DNA of 64,000 nucleotides from Neomicrococcus lactis. Its GTDB lineage: Bacteria; Actinomycetota; Actinomycetes; Actinomycetales; Micrococcaceae. The position numbers and the translations under genes were made by a program. The notes under the pieces are model-generated. The model saw only the letters and a list, made by a program, of their open reading frames with translations. It made no database searches and had not been told where the DNA came from. This document shows positions 26,100-35,042 of the stretch, in pieces (position 1 is the stretch's first letter; each line of letters starts with the position of its first letter). Where the stretch lies: positions 1,302,001 through 1,366,000 of the forward strand of contig NZ_JACHBL010000001.1 in assembly GCF_014200305.1 (NCBI RefSeq). The letters are read 5' to 3'.

Positions 26100-26602
26100 T
26101 AGAGAATTCCTTCCAAGGGGCCGGCCGGGAGCTTAATGCCCAGGCCCAAATAAAAACCGTAGAAAGACGCCAGTGCCAAGACGATCGAAATGATCGCCAT
26201 GCGAATGTAGCTGCGTCCACCGAGAGCCCATACCGATGCAAAGAACATGATGGCTCCGGAGATCACCCATCCCACTGTGTCAATGATCAAGATGTTCAAT
26301 ACGAAAGCGCCGACGAGAGGAATAAGGGTCTTCCAGTCCGTGCCGCTTTCGAGGTCAACGTCTTCACCGTCTTCTGCTTCGCCGTGTCCGCCGCGCATCA
26401 CATCGACCGCCAGTAGGACCGCGACCAGCACAAGCATTCCGCCAATAATGAACGGGAAGGTGCGCGGTCCTACTGGATCGGTGTGAGAGAAAGGGGCCGA
26501 CATTGTGGCCCCGTTCCAGAGAACGACGGCGCCCACGATTAAGAGGAACGCCGCCACTCCCAGCTCGGACCGGCCTTTGAGGCTGGTCGTTGCGTTTGTC
26601 AT
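26099..26602 (-). CDS. tctB: Tripartite tricarboxylate transporter, small membrane subunit TctB
   Basis: 167 aa with four hydrophobic helices ([75 protein letters not shown]), the usual TctB layout. A short acidic linker ([15 protein letters not shown]) lies between helices 2 and 3. Its start overlaps the tctC stop (ATGA). Confidence 0.9.
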   Translation of the reverse strand: MTNATTSLKGRSELGVAAFLLIVGAVVLWNGATMSAPFSHTDPVGPRTFPFIIGGMLVLVAVLLAVDVMRGGHGEAEDGEDVDLESGTDWKTLIPLVGAFVLNILIIDTVGWVISGAIMFFASVWALGGRSYIRMAIISIVLALASFYGFYLGLGIKLPAGPLEGIL

Positions 26603-27621
26603 CCCAGGCCCAATTCCTTCAGGACGTCAGCTACGCGCTTGTCCTGATCGGTCAAGAAGGTCTTGAATTCGTCACCGGTGATGAATGCGTCGGTCCAGCC
26701 GCGAGTCTTGAGCTCGGCCTTCCACTCATCGGAATCGTGCATCTTGGTGAGTGCGTCGATCCACTTCTTGGAGTCTTCTTCAGAGATACCTGGAGGGGCA
26801 ACAACGCCGCGCCAGTTGGTGAAGACCAAGTCGATGTTGGATTCCTTCAAGGTTGGGGCGTCGATGCCCTCAAGGCGCGAATCGCCAGAAACGGCCAACA
26901 CGCGGATGGAACCCTTAGCGATCTGGTCAACGAACTCGCCGGCACCGGAAGCTGCGAAAGCAACCTTGTTGCCGAGGATGGCTGGGAGCAAGTCGCCGCC
27001 ACCGTCGTAGGATACGTAGTTCACCTTGGTTGCGTCGATGCCAACAGCCTTAGCAAGCTGCATTGGCAACAAGTGGTCCGGTCCACCAGCGGAGGAACCG
27101 CCACCTACGGAGATCTTGGAAGGATCCTTCTTCCAAGCTTCTACGAGGTCGGTGATGGTCTTGTATGGGGAATCCTTTGGAACCATGATGGCGCCTGGCT
27201 CTTCGATGAGCTTAGCGATCGGGGTGGTTTCCGTAAGCTTGGCTGGGGACTTGTTCGTGTAGGAAGCACCTACAACGCCGAGGCCCATGAGCATGCTGAG
27301 GTCGCCATTGGCCTTTTCGTTGACCAAGCGAGCGAGGCCAACAGTTCCGCCTGCGCCTGCAAGGTTGAAGACCTCAACGCTCTTGGCGATGTCAGCGTCT
27401 TCCATTGCCTTAGCGGCAACGCGAGCGGTGGTGTCGTAACCGCCACCTGGGGTGTTAGGAACCATGATGCGCAGATCGGTCACAGGACCAGCAGCAGCAG
27501 AGGAACCTGAATTGTTTGCGGAGCCCGAAGCGGCTCCACCGCCTGTGACGCCACAGCCGGTGACGGCCAATACCAGCGCCGACGCAACGGCAGCAAGCCG
27601 AAGCTTCTTACCAGCGATCAT
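26599..27621 (-). CDS. tctC: Tripartite tricarboxylate transporter, substrate-binding lipoprotein TctC
   Basis: 340 aa from the ATG at 27621 (AAAGGAAATC upstream). The lipoprotein signal peptide LAAVASALVLAVTGC gives a lipidated Cys at ~residue 23, followed by a Gly/Ser linker. The mature protein is a Bug/TctC-type binding protein: LRIMVPNTPGGGYDTTARVA (~57-76) binds the carboxylates. Substrates of this family include citrate, tricarballylate and aromatic acids. First gene of tctC-tctB-tctA-usp, divergent from a CitA/CitB-type regulator. Confidence 0.93.
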   Translation of the reverse strand: MIAGKKLRLAAVASALVLAVTGCGVTGGGAASGSANNSGSSAAAGPVTDLRIMVPNTPGGGYDTTARVAAKAMEDADIAKSVEVFNLAGAGGTVGLARLVNEKANGDLSMLMGLGVVGASYTNKSPAKLTETTPIAKLIEEPGAIMVPKDSPYKTITDLVEAWKKDPSKISVGGGSSAGGPDHLLPMQLAKAVGIDATKVNYVSYDGGGDLLPAILGNKVAFAASGAGEFVDQIAKGSIRVLAVSGDSRLEGIDAPTLKESNIDLVFTNWRGVVAPPGISEEDSKKWIDALTKMHDSDEWKAELKTRGWTDAFITGDEFKTFLTDQDKRVADVLKELGLG

Positions 27622-27766
27622 CTGATTTCCTTTCAAGGGAAGTGAGTGAGAACACAAGAAAGCTATCCCGCTTTGTGATTGAGGTCATACTTGCGTTCGC
27701 AATGATCGTTTTGGTCATTGTGTAAACGCGATCTATGTCACTAAGTCGCGGTAATCTCAGTAGGCC
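27622..27766. promoter_or_regulatory. Divergent promoter region of tctC and the two-component system, with a palindrome
   Basis: 145 nt between divergent starts. CAATGA (27700-27705) and TCATTG (27715-27720) form an inverted repeat with a 9-nt AT/GT-rich spacer, a plausible binding site for the adjacent response regulator. The palindrome is seen; the binding is inferred. Confidence 0.55.
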
Positions 27767-29488
27767 ATGTCTCCCACTTCAGCCCCAGCCAACGAACCGT
27801 TTCCCGCTCACCGCGAGCTGCGGCGTCGTCATCCCCGCCATCTCACTCTTGCGAGCCAATTTCTGCTCTTGCAATTGCTGATTGTGGCGGCTGTTGTGGT
27901 GGGAACTATGGGTTTTTCATTCGCGCAATCCACCGCAGCCTTCGAGCGGACCGAGAGCCGCCGCGCTCTGGCCGTCGCGGAAACCCTGGCCTCGATGCCT
28001 ACAGTTCGCGCCTTGATGCCGGATGAAAACGCGCGGCACGGGGCCGCCCTCCCAGCGGTCACGCAATCTACTTCTGGAACTTCTGGTTTTGACTACGTGT
28101 TTCTCGCGGACACCGTGGGAAACATCGTGAGCTCTTCCCAGCCCACCCTGCTTGACGACAGACTGCCCGTCCACGAGTGGATTGAAACCATGGGACGCGC
28201 GGTCACCGGTCCACTGACCATCGACCATACGGACATCTTGATGGCTCGCGTGCCGATCATGGATGACGGTGGCAAGCTCGTGGGCATCGCGGGGGTCGCG
28301 CGTGTGTATCCCACGGTGCTCGAGCGCATTGAGCAGTCTTTGTCCAACGTCATTGTGTACGGCGGGCTGGCGCTCGGCAGCGGTGCGATCGGCTCGCTGC
28401 TTCTCTCCAACCGCGTGAAGCGTCAGACCTTCGGCATGGAGCCTCAGGAAATTGCCGAGCTCGCCAACCACCTCGATACCGTGGTCAACGGTGTCAAAGA
28501 AGGCATCGTGGCCCTCGATTCCGAACGACGCATCACGCTCATCAATCAGCCGGCCGAAGAGCTCCTCAACCTTCCCGCGCAAGTGATTGGCGAGCGAGTA
28601 GAGGACATCGCCCCGAATCCACTGGTAGCGCGTTTGCTCACGTCAGATCAGGAAACGCCGGACCGCCTGGTGATTGTGGGGCAGCGCTTGTTGGCATTCA
28701 ACCGCAAGATGCTGGTCTCCTTCGGAAAGCCGGTGGGATCCGTCACCACTATCCGCGACCACACCGAATTGGCCACCCTCGAGCGCGAGCTGGGCCTGCA
28801 AAGCACCAGCACCGAAATGATGCGCGCTCAGACCCACGAGTTCGCCAACCAGCTACACACCATTTCCGGGCTCATCCAGCTCGAAGAGTATGACGAAGTG
28901 GTCAATTTCGTGGACGGCGTGCGCTTGTCCATGACCAAGCTCAACGAGGAAGTCACCTCCACGATTCACGATCCGTCCATCGCGGCTCTCTTGATCGCCA
29001 AAGCCAGCATCGCGGCCGAGCGAAACATCGACTTTGACCTCACCGAGGATTCCTCCTTGCCGCGACTGCCTGACGTCATTGCGCGCGAATTCACCACCGT
29101 TATTGGCAACCTCATCGACAATGCGATGGACGCAGTGCATGACATGCAGGACCGCCACGTCAGCGTGACCGTCGTGAGCGAAGCCGCCCCGGACGCGGAG
29201 AAGGAACAGGTCATTCATCTGACCGTCCGCGACTCCGGAAACGGGGTTTCGGAAGAGCTGATGGACAAGATTTTCATTCAGGGATTCTCTACCAAGGACG
29301 ACGACGCCGCTCCCCACTCGCAGCGAGGCTTCGGCTTGGCATTGACGAAGCTTATTTGTGAGCGGCAAGGCGGTAGCGTTACGGTACGAAACGGGGGTAA
29401 CTTACGAACAACGATGTCGCGCGGCCCTGGTGCCGTCTTCGAAGCACATATCCCCTGGAGCCCTTCAAAGATGATTGAGACCCCATAG
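27767..29488 (+). CDS. CitA/DcuS-family sensor histidine kinase
   Basis: 573 aa. A basic N-terminus, TM1 (~residues 29-50), an extracytoplasmic Cache/PAS sensor (~55-185), TM2 (~192-212), a cytoplasmic PAS domain (~230-320) and a CitA-type kinase core. The phospho-acceptor is in QTHEFANQLHTISGLIQLEE (~355-374), and the ATP domain has NLIDNAMDAV and RDSGNGV with FIQGFSTK...RGFGLAL. It likely senses an external carboxylate and controls the divergent tct operon through the response regulator 2 nt downstream. Residues 16-23 (HRELRRRH) are encoded by a dispersed 13-mer copy. Confidence 0.92.
   Translation: MSPTSAPANEPFPAHRELRRRHPRHLTLASQFLLLQLLIVAAVVVGTMGFSFAQSTAAFERTESRRALAVAETLASMPTVRALMPDENARHGAALPAVTQSTSGTSGFDYVFLADTVGNIVSSSQPTLLDDRLPVHEWIETMGRAVTGPLTIDHTDILMARVPIMDDGGKLVGIAGVARVYPTVLERIEQSLSNVIVYGGLALGSGAIGSLLLSNRVKRQTFGMEPQEIAELANHLDTVVNGVKEGIVALDSERRITLINQPAEELLNLPAQVIGERVEDIAPNPLVARLLTSDQETPDRLVIVGQRLLAFNRKMLVSFGKPVGSVTTIRDHTELATLERELGLQSTSTEMMRAQTHEFANQLHTISGLIQLEEYDEVVNFVDGVRLSMTKLNEEVTSTIHDPSIAALLIAKASIAAERNIDFDLTEDSSLPRLPDVIAREFTTVIGNLIDNAMDAVHDMQDRHVSVTVVSEAAPDAEKEQVIHLTVRDSGNGVSEELMDKIFIQGFSTKDDDAAPHSQRGFGLALTKLICERQGGSVTVRNGGNLRTTMSRGPGAVFEAHIPWSPSKMIETP
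27817..27829 (-). repeat. Dispersed 13-mer ACGACGNCGCAGC, copy 7 (exact GCC form)
   Basis: Minus-strand copy inside the sensor kinase gene (its complement encodes LRRR), preceded by GATG and followed by TCGCGG. Confidence 0.75.
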
Positions 29489-29490
29489 CC

Positions 29491-30156
29491 ATGATCAAGG
29501 TACTAGTAGTCGACGATGACTTCATGGTGGCCAAGGTCAATGCGGGCTTTGTCAAGCAGGTTCCCGGATTTTCCGTCATCGGAGCCACTCATACGGGCGC
29601 TGCCGCGCTCGAGGCGGTGCGCAAGTATGAGCCGGACCTGGTGTTGCTGGACATTTATTTGCCCGACATGAGCGGGTTGGAACTCCTGCAGAAGCTGCGC
29701 GAAGTGGACCCCGAGCTGGACGTACTGATCATCAGCGCAGCCCGTGAAGCAGATACCGTTCGCAAAGCGTTGCGCGGCGGCATTGTGCACTACCTCATGA
29801 AGCCTTTTTCAGCCTCTGACCTGCGCGAACGCTTGGTGCACTACCAAAACACCTACCACCCCTTGTCTCAAGTTTCAGAGACCGCGGATCAGCAAGACAT
29901 CGACAAGATTTTCGGCTTTGGCGTGCAGGACAAACGCCTGCCCAAGGGCTTTAGTGCAGAAACCCTCGAAAAAGTCATTGAAATTCTCCGATGTTCTGAA
30001 GCCAATATCTCCGCGGCCGAAGCGGCGGAAGTCTTGGGAACGTCTCGCGTGAGCGCACGGCGCTACCTCGAGTACCTCAACGAGCAGGGCAAGGTCGAGA
30101 TCGATCTGCGTTACGGTATGGGCAGACCAGAACGTCGATACGGCTGGAAACCGTAA
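29491..30156 (+). CDS. CitB/DcuR-family response regulator
   Basis: 221 aa. The receiver domain starts IKVLVVDDDFMVAKVNAGF; the phosphorylated Asp is in PDLVLLDIYLPDMSG (~residue 54) and the switch Lys in HYLMKPFSASDL (~105). The C-terminal DNA-binding domain is of the CitB type: NISAAEAAEVLGTSRVSARR (~172-191) is its helix-turn-helix. It follows the kinase after 2 nt and is expected to activate tctCBA. Confidence 0.93.
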   Translation: MIKVLVVDDDFMVAKVNAGFVKQVPGFSVIGATHTGAAALEAVRKYEPDLVLLDIYLPDMSGLELLQKLREVDPELDVLIISAAREADTVRKALRGGIVHYLMKPFSASDLRERLVHYQNTYHPLSQVSETADQQDIDKIFGFGVQDKRLPKGFSAETLEKVIEILRCSEANISAAEAAEVLGTSRVSARRYLEYLNEQGKVEIDLRYGMGRPERRYGWKP

Positions 30157-30198
30157 TTCTCTCCGCAAATAGGCCGGCAAAAACTCCTCATTCAGCAG

Positions 30199-30783
30199 CT
30201 ACATCGTCCTCCCAGTACCCCACGGGTGTGCTTGAAGCACTGGCTCTCCGTCGCTTGAGAGCACTAAAGCGTAGGCCGGGATGTCCTGCCGTTCTTCGGC
30301 GAGACGCCGCTGAATACACCGGAGCACCCTCTGCCATTCGAGGGACTGCCACCGAACCCGGTCTTTCAAAGAGTCCATGAGCGACTCAAACAGTGATGGG
30401 TCCGTTGATCTCCGAGTAGAGCAAGTTATGGATGGCACAACGGCCTGCTTCATTGGTCTGCGTCGAGCGAGCGAGAATCACGTCTCGAATCTCGTTCCAA
30501 CGCGCAGTCAGAAACTCGATGAACGCGGGGCCATCAGCAGTGTCGAGAACCCACATCAGGCATCGGGAGCTGAATCCTCGTCGGAAACGGTCTCGCCGGA
30601 GAGAAAGCGTGCAGCTGCAAACACGGGGTTCGGTTGGCGCTCAATCTGTGGAAGCTCTGCGATGCGCTCCTGTGCCTGCGGCGAGTTCACCACCGCCATG
30701 AACCAGTCCACAAATACCGGCGCGTTAGTGATCTTACGCTCGGCAAAACGTCGGTAGCTCGAGGCAACATCCTCGAAATCCAT
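30199..30783 (-). pseudogene. Decayed DUF2332-family gene
   Basis: Three reading-frame pieces on the minus strand together resemble a DUF2332 protein. 30783-30556 gives the N-terminus (YRRFAERKITNAPVFVDWF, RQPNPVFAAARFLSGE). A +1 shift then continues MWVLDTADGPAFIEFLTARW and the family hallmark RSTQTNEAGRCAIHNLLY before stopping near 30390. The frame 30453-30199 ends with a C-terminal-like YALVLSSDGEPVLQAHPWG. The long central part of the family (usually ~300+ aa in total) is missing. Frameshift plus internal deletion: non-functional. The family's function is unknown. Confidence 0.78.
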
Positions 30784-30900
30784 GTCCGTAGTCAGACTCT
30801 AACCGCGCACGGATCTTTTACCTCGGAAGGCCAAGTTTCGAGACAAAACAACGAACGAAGGAACAGAGCTTCGCCGTCGTTATTGAGAAGACGGAAACCG

Positions 30901-31176
30901 TCAGGGATTGACGACCTCGTGCCGAAGCAGCACTGGCAGAGACACCGCCACAATGCTCTTGACGGCCTTGCGAATCTCGCTGCGCGTCGCGTTATCAAGG
31001 TCATCCCAAGCGCGTGAGAGCTTCATGCCACGCGAATAATTACTGGCAATCTCATCGATCATTTCAGGTGAAATTTCATCCATGAGCACTTGAGGATTCG
31101 AGAAGAACGCTTCCTGATCTTGCAGGAGAGCGCCATCAGTCTCGGTATAGGTCAGCGCCTTGATCCCTTGGTTCAT
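30901..31176 (-). CDS. Small hypothetical protein
   Basis: 91 aa, not recognised. The ATG has a good ribosome site (GGGAG, 6 nt upstream). Acidic N-terminal half with EAFFSNPQVLMDEISPEMID, helical C-terminal half RSEIRKAVKSIVAVSLPVLL; no signal peptide or clear transmembrane helix. It lies upstream of, and on the same strand as, the decayed DUF2332 gene, in a stretch that looks eroded. It may be a small regulator or a truncated remnant of something larger. The 117 nt between it and the pseudogene hold nothing recognisable. Confidence 0.5.
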   Translation of the reverse strand: MNQGIKALTYTETDGALLQDQEAFFSNPQVLMDEISPEMIDEIASNYSRGMKLSRAWDDLDNATRSEIRKAVKSIVAVSLPVLLRHEVVNP

Positions 31177-31325
31177 GATGTACTCCCATCGAGTGTCAAC
31201 ACAAAGTCCGGGGGAAGAACTTTGGGTGACTCTGTGAACCCCAACACACCTAGCCTATCGGCGCCTTCGCGAGAAATCGTTGGCCATTTGGCTAGAGTTT
31301 CGCGAGGAGCGCAGTGCTACAGGGC

Positions 31326-33035
31326 CTACCGGCTGCTGACCTTTCCAAAGAGACGAGCGATGGGCGCCAGGACCATCGGCCGGGCCGCAAACCAAGCGCC
31401 AGCGATCACCACAAGAGACGCCACAAAGATCCAGAATCCCAGCCAATTGCCCGCAAACACCGAAGGATCCGCCGATCCCTGCGCAGCAAACATGTGGTTC
31501 AAATTCCGCAGCGCACCGGTCGCGAAGACCAGCGCCACGTGCACCACGATGAACGCCACGAAGTAGATCATGACCGGGAAATGCAGCTTGCGGGCCAGCT
31601 CCGCCGGGAACAGCCGGTTGAGCGTCTTGTTCTTCTCCGGCCACACCGTGCTCATCCGGAATCCAGTGAGCACGGAGAGCGGCGCCGCGATAAACACCGT
31701 GATGAAGTACGCGAGCAGCTGGAGCCCGTTGTAATTCACCCAACCGTTTTCCGTGGGCCAATCGAGCGAAGCGTATTGCAGCCCTGCGGATAGCGCGTTA
31801 GGGAAAACGTCCCAGCTCGTGGGCACAATCTTCATCCACTGCCCCGTCGCAAAAAGGAGAACCACAAAAATCAGGCCGTTCACGAGCCACAACAAGTCCA
31901 GCGCTTGATGGAACCAAATGGTCAGGCTGACCTTCTTGGAGCTTCCCTTCGGCGACCAGAACGCGGCCGGTTTTGTCTCCCGCCGCACCTGCAGACCGGA
32001 ACGAATAATCAGCACCATCAGGAACATGTTGAAGAAGTGCTGCCAGCCCAGCCATGCGGGCACGCCCACGGGAGCGCCTTCCGGCAGCTCCGAGTGACCC
32101 GGGTACGTGCGTACAAAGTCCTGCACTGCATCCAGTTGCAGCAGTCCACGAGCGGCCAACACCACCACGAGCGCCAGAATCTCTAGCCCAATGATGACGG
32201 TTGCGATGGTGCCAATCCATTGCCGCAACGTGTATGCGCCGTAGCGCTTCGGCTCCGCGCTCTTCGCAGCTGGTTTGGTGGCAGCCGGTTTTGCACCTGG
32301 TTTTGCCGTCTGCTGCGGCGGACGGCTCACATTTGAGGACGACGACGCAGCTTGCGTCGCGGAAATCGGCTTAGCCAGTTGCGGTGCTGGTTCTGCGACC
32401 TTAGCGGCCGGCTGCTCCGCGATGAACTCAGGTTTAACTGCCGTTGGTTTCGGTGCCTCTGGCACTGCTGCTTCAGGCTTTGAAGCCTCAGGCTCAGCAA
32501 CGGCCGACGTCATGACAGCTGGCTCCGACTTTGGTTCAGACGATGCCTGGTTTGTTACCGGAGCGGTCGTAGCCGCAGTCGCCGGCGTAGCGGCAGACGC
32601 ATTGGCGGCCACAGCTGGCGGCCATGGCTCGCCGTTCTTCACGCGCGGAAGGCCGCGCCGCAGTGCAGTCGACACGGCAGCACCGCTCGGCACGGTGGCT
32701 GCGGAAGTTGCTGGGGACTCTGCAGACACAGCACCGGCAGGCGCTGATGTGTTCCTTGCCGCTGCCTCAGTAGCTACTGGTGCAATAGGAACTTCAGCTG
32801 TGCTTTCGCGCGTTTGAAGAGCGGAGCCATCGAGCGGTGGCCACGCCTCTCCCTCGGCAACCCGAGGCAAACCTTGCCGCAAGGTGGTGTTTGGGAGTGG
32901 AGCGGCGGCGTCGTACTCAGAAGGACTTTCCTGAAGCGGAACGTCGGCGAGCGGCGAAACCGAACCGGTGACAACTGGCCACGGTTCGCCGCCTGGCGTG
33001 CGCGGGAGGCCGCGACGAATGTTTGGTGTGCTCAT
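31326..33035 (-). CDS. Membrane diheme cytochrome b (b561-type) with N-terminal GLPR...WPP repeats, linked to ETF
   Basis: 569 aa from the ATG at 33035, 5 nt after the etfA stop with GGAAGTA upstream. Residues 1-~250 are disordered, Pro/Ala/Glu-rich and contain three copies of a motif like [16 protein letters not shown] (~5-20, 47-62, 123-140). Residues ~262-565 form a cytochrome b/b6-like membrane domain with paired His: GWQHFFNMF (~331), [10 protein letters not shown] (~376), LHFPVMIYF (~481), VVHVALVF (~499), enough for two hemes. The operon with etfBA suggests it passes electrons from ETF to quinone, or reacts with another membrane partner. That is inference; classical ETF:quinone oxidoreductase is unrelated. 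Confidence 0.83.
   Translation of the reverse strand: MSTPNIRRGLPRTPGGEPWPVVTGSVSPLADVPLQESPSEYDAAAPLPNTTLRQGLPRVAEGEAWPPLDGSALQTRESTAEVPIAPVATEAAARNTSAPAGAVSAESPATSAATVPSGAAVSTALRRGLPRVKNGEPWPPAVAANASAATPATAATTAPVTNQASSEPKSEPAVMTSAVAEPEASKPEAAVPEAPKPTAVKPEFIAEQPAAKVAEPAPQLAKPISATQAASSSSNVSRPPQQTAKPGAKPAATKPAAKSAEPKRYGAYTLRQWIGTIATVIIGLEILALVVVLAARGLLQLDAVQDFVRTYPGHSELPEGAPVGVPAWLGWQHFFNMFLMVLIIRSGLQVRRETKPAAFWSPKGSSKKVSLTIWFHQALDLLWLVNGLIFVVLLFATGQWMKIVPTSWDVFPNALSAGLQYASLDWPTENGWVNYNGLQLLAYFITVFIAAPLSVLTGFRMSTVWPEKNKTLNRLFPAELARKLHFPVMIYFVAFIVVHVALVFATGALRNLNHMFAAQGSADPSVFAGNWLGFWIFVASLVVIAGAWFAARPMVLAPIARLFGKVSSR
32339..32351 (+). repeat. Dispersed 13-mer ACGACGNCGCAGC, copy 8 (GAC variant)
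   Basis: Plus-strand copy within the disordered region of the cytochrome b gene (its complement encodes AASSS), preceded by TTGAGG and followed by TTGCG. Confidence 0.72.
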
Positions 33036-33039
33036 GGGG

Positions 33040-34017
33040 TTACTTCCGGCGCGCGTCGAGGGCTTCGATGAGCGCGGGAACCACCGTGAACACGTCACCC
33101 ACAATGCCGAAGTCGGCGATCTCGAAGATCGGGGCTTCGGCGTCCTGGTTAATCGCAACAATGGTCTTGGCGGTCTGCATGCCAGCGCGGTGCTGGATAG
33201 CGCCAGAAATTCCAAGCGCTACGTAGAGCTGCGGCGAGACCCAAACACCCGTCTGGCCTACCTGCGCAGTGTGCTCGACGTATCCGGCGTCAACCGCGGC
33301 GCGCGAAGCACCGACGGCTGCACCTAATGCGTCGGCAAGCTGTTCGGCGAGCTTAAAGCCTTCTTCCGAGCCCAAACCACGGCCGCCAGAAACAACCTTT
33401 TGGGCGCCGCGAAGATCGGGGCGCTTGGAGTTTGCCTCAGCCTTCTGAGCACTCTCAACGGTTGCGACGCGGCGCCGGGTGTTCTGGATGGTGAGCTTTT
33501 CGATGCTTCCGGCAGCAGCGTTTGCGCGGTCCTCCACCGAGCCCTGACGAATGGTGATGATCGGGGCGCCGAAGGTGACGCTCGAATCCACGAGATAAGT
33601 GCCGCCGTACGCCGAGTGATGAGCCAGAATGCCCTGATCATCGCGGGAAACGTTGACGGCATCCGTGATGAGACCGCGGCGCTTGCGGGCAGCAAAACGG
33701 CCGGCGACTTCGCGGCTCTCCACCGAATGCGAGACCAGGATGGCCTGTGGGTTTACGAGCTGATCCGCTGCTTCGAGCGCATCCACGAGCGCGTTGGGGT
33801 TCTTGATGTCAGCGATGTCAGCTGTGAGAACGTGCTCGGCGCCTTGCTGGCCCAAGTTTGCGGCGGCATCCACTGTTTCCGAAGTGTGCGGGAAGACGGC
33901 AACCGGGGTTCCGAGTAGCGAAGCCGCACCGAGAAGCTCCGCCGAAGACTTTGCCGGCTGGCCGTCGAGAGTGGTGTCCACGAGGACAAGGATGGAGTTA
34001 GTTGGGAACTCAGTCAC
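33040..34017 (-). CDS. etfA: Electron transfer flavoprotein, alpha subunit
   Basis: 325 aa. The C-terminal FAD-binding domain is clear: [20 protein letters not shown] (~residues 207-226), [34 protein letters not shown] and [20 protein letters not shown] (~273-292). Receives electrons from acyl-CoA dehydrogenases with EtfB. Starts 9 nt after etfB. Confidence 0.96.
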   Translation of the reverse strand: MTEFPTNSILVLVDTTLDGQPAKSSAELLGAASLLGTPVAVFPHTSETVDAAANLGQQGAEHVLTADIADIKNPNALVDALEAADQLVNPQAILVSHSVESREVAGRFAARKRRGLITDAVNVSRDDQGILAHHSAYGGTYLVDSSVTFGAPIITIRQGSVEDRANAAAGSIEKLTIQNTRRRVATVESAQKAEANSKRPDLRGAQKVVSGGRGLGSEEGFKLAEQLADALGAAVGASRAAVDAGYVEHTAQVGQTGVWVSPQLYVALGISGAIQHRAGMQTAKTIVAINQDAEAPIFEIADFGIVGDVFTVVPALIEALDARRK

Positions 34018-34026
34018 GGTGTCCTC

Positions 34027-34803
34027 CTAGGCCAAACGGTTCTTGACAAGGAAATCTGCAAGCTGTGCGGCGGCATCGCCTTCATCGACAATCTTCACGC
34101 CAGCCTCGCGTGGCGGCCGTTCGGAAACGGCAGTCATGATGACATGAGGAACGCTGAAGTCCTCTGCATTCACGCCCAAGTCAGCAAGGGAGAGCACCTC
34201 GAACGGCTTCTTCTTAGCGGCCATGATTCCCTTGAAATTCGGGAAGCGGCCGTCGGGGAAGGATTCGGTGACAGAGATGATCGCGGGAAGGTCCGCGCGA
34301 AGCTCGTAAGTTCCGGATTCCGTGGCGCGGGTGGCCTTGAGTGCGCCACTCTCGAAGTCGACGGTAGTGAGTTCGGTCAGCGCGGGAAGATCCAGCAGTT
34401 CGGCAAGCATCGACGGAATGACGCCGCCGGAGCCGTCTGTGGACTGATTGCCAGCGATGATCACGTCGAACTCTTTACGCTTGAGCGCAGCTGCCAGCAC
34501 CTCGGCGGTGAGGTTGGTATCAGCGCCTCTAAGCGCAGGATCCACGATCTGCGTAGCCGTGTCTGCACCCATCGCAAGTCCCCTGCGAATCACGGTTTGG
34601 GCTTCCTCTTGCGCCATCGAGAGGAGCTCCACCGTGGACTCAGGTTCTTTCGCGGCCAACGTGAGGGCGGCTTCGACGGCGCGCTCACTAATCTCGTCAA
34701 GGACGGCGTCGCTCGCAGCGCGGTCGGTCAGACCCGTCTCGAGCTCCAATTTTCGGTCCCCATTGGTGTCGGGAACACTCTTCACCAGCACGACGATGCG
34801 CAT
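34027..34803 (-). CDS. etfB: Electron transfer flavoprotein, beta subunit
   Basis: 258 aa. Starts MRIVVLVKSVPDTNGDRKLE. It has the AMP-site region IIAGNQSTDGSGGVIPSMLA (~residues 115-134) and the C-terminal IMAAKKKPFEVLSLADLG recognition loop used to dock on dehydrogenases. ATG preceded by GGAAAGGAG. Heads etfB-etfA-cytochrome b. The IS element inserted about 240 nt upstream may affect its promoter. Confidence 0.96.
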   Translation of the reverse strand: MRIVVLVKSVPDTNGDRKLELETGLTDRAASDAVLDEISERAVEAALTLAAKEPESTVELLSMAQEEAQTVIRRGLAMGADTATQIVDPALRGADTNLTAEVLAAALKRKEFDVIIAGNQSTDGSGGVIPSMLAELLDLPALTELTTVDFESGALKATRATESGTYELRADLPAIISVTESFPDGRFPNFKGIMAAKKKPFEVLSLADLGVNAEDFSVPHVIMTAVSERPPREAGVKIVDEGDAAAQLADFLVKNRLA

Positions 34804-34974
34804 CGTCGCTCCTTTCCGCAGTCAGTACGTCAGGTCCACTGTCTTGGACCACACACATGACTCAACGGTGATCCAGGCACACGTGGAGTCTATCCTTCCA
34901 AATTCTTGCCAAGTGAGGCGAATCTTCACGATGACCGGTTGAGCAAACATAAAATCATAGAAATTCGGTCAGGC

Positions 34975-35022
34975 ACCCGCGGGCTCGGGTTATAGGCCAG
35001 AAAGTGTGTAACCCGCGGGCTC
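34975..35022. repeat. Solo IS-end-like sequence flanked by 12-bp direct repeats
   Basis: ACCCGCGGGCTC occurs at 34975-34986 and again at 35011-35022. The 24 nt between start GGGTTATAGGCCAG and end AAGTGTGTA, very close to the terminal inverted repeat of the adjacent IS (GGGTTATAGGACAT...AAGTGTGT). It lies 56 nt left of the IS left end, in the etfB upstream region. Confidence 0.7.
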
Positions 35023-35042
35023 TCAAGCAGGGGGTCCAGAGG

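Noticed and set aside
30792-31004. 70-codon frame overlapping the 91-aa ORF
   Set aside because: Arg/Cys-rich, no ribosome site, overlaps the better-supported frame.
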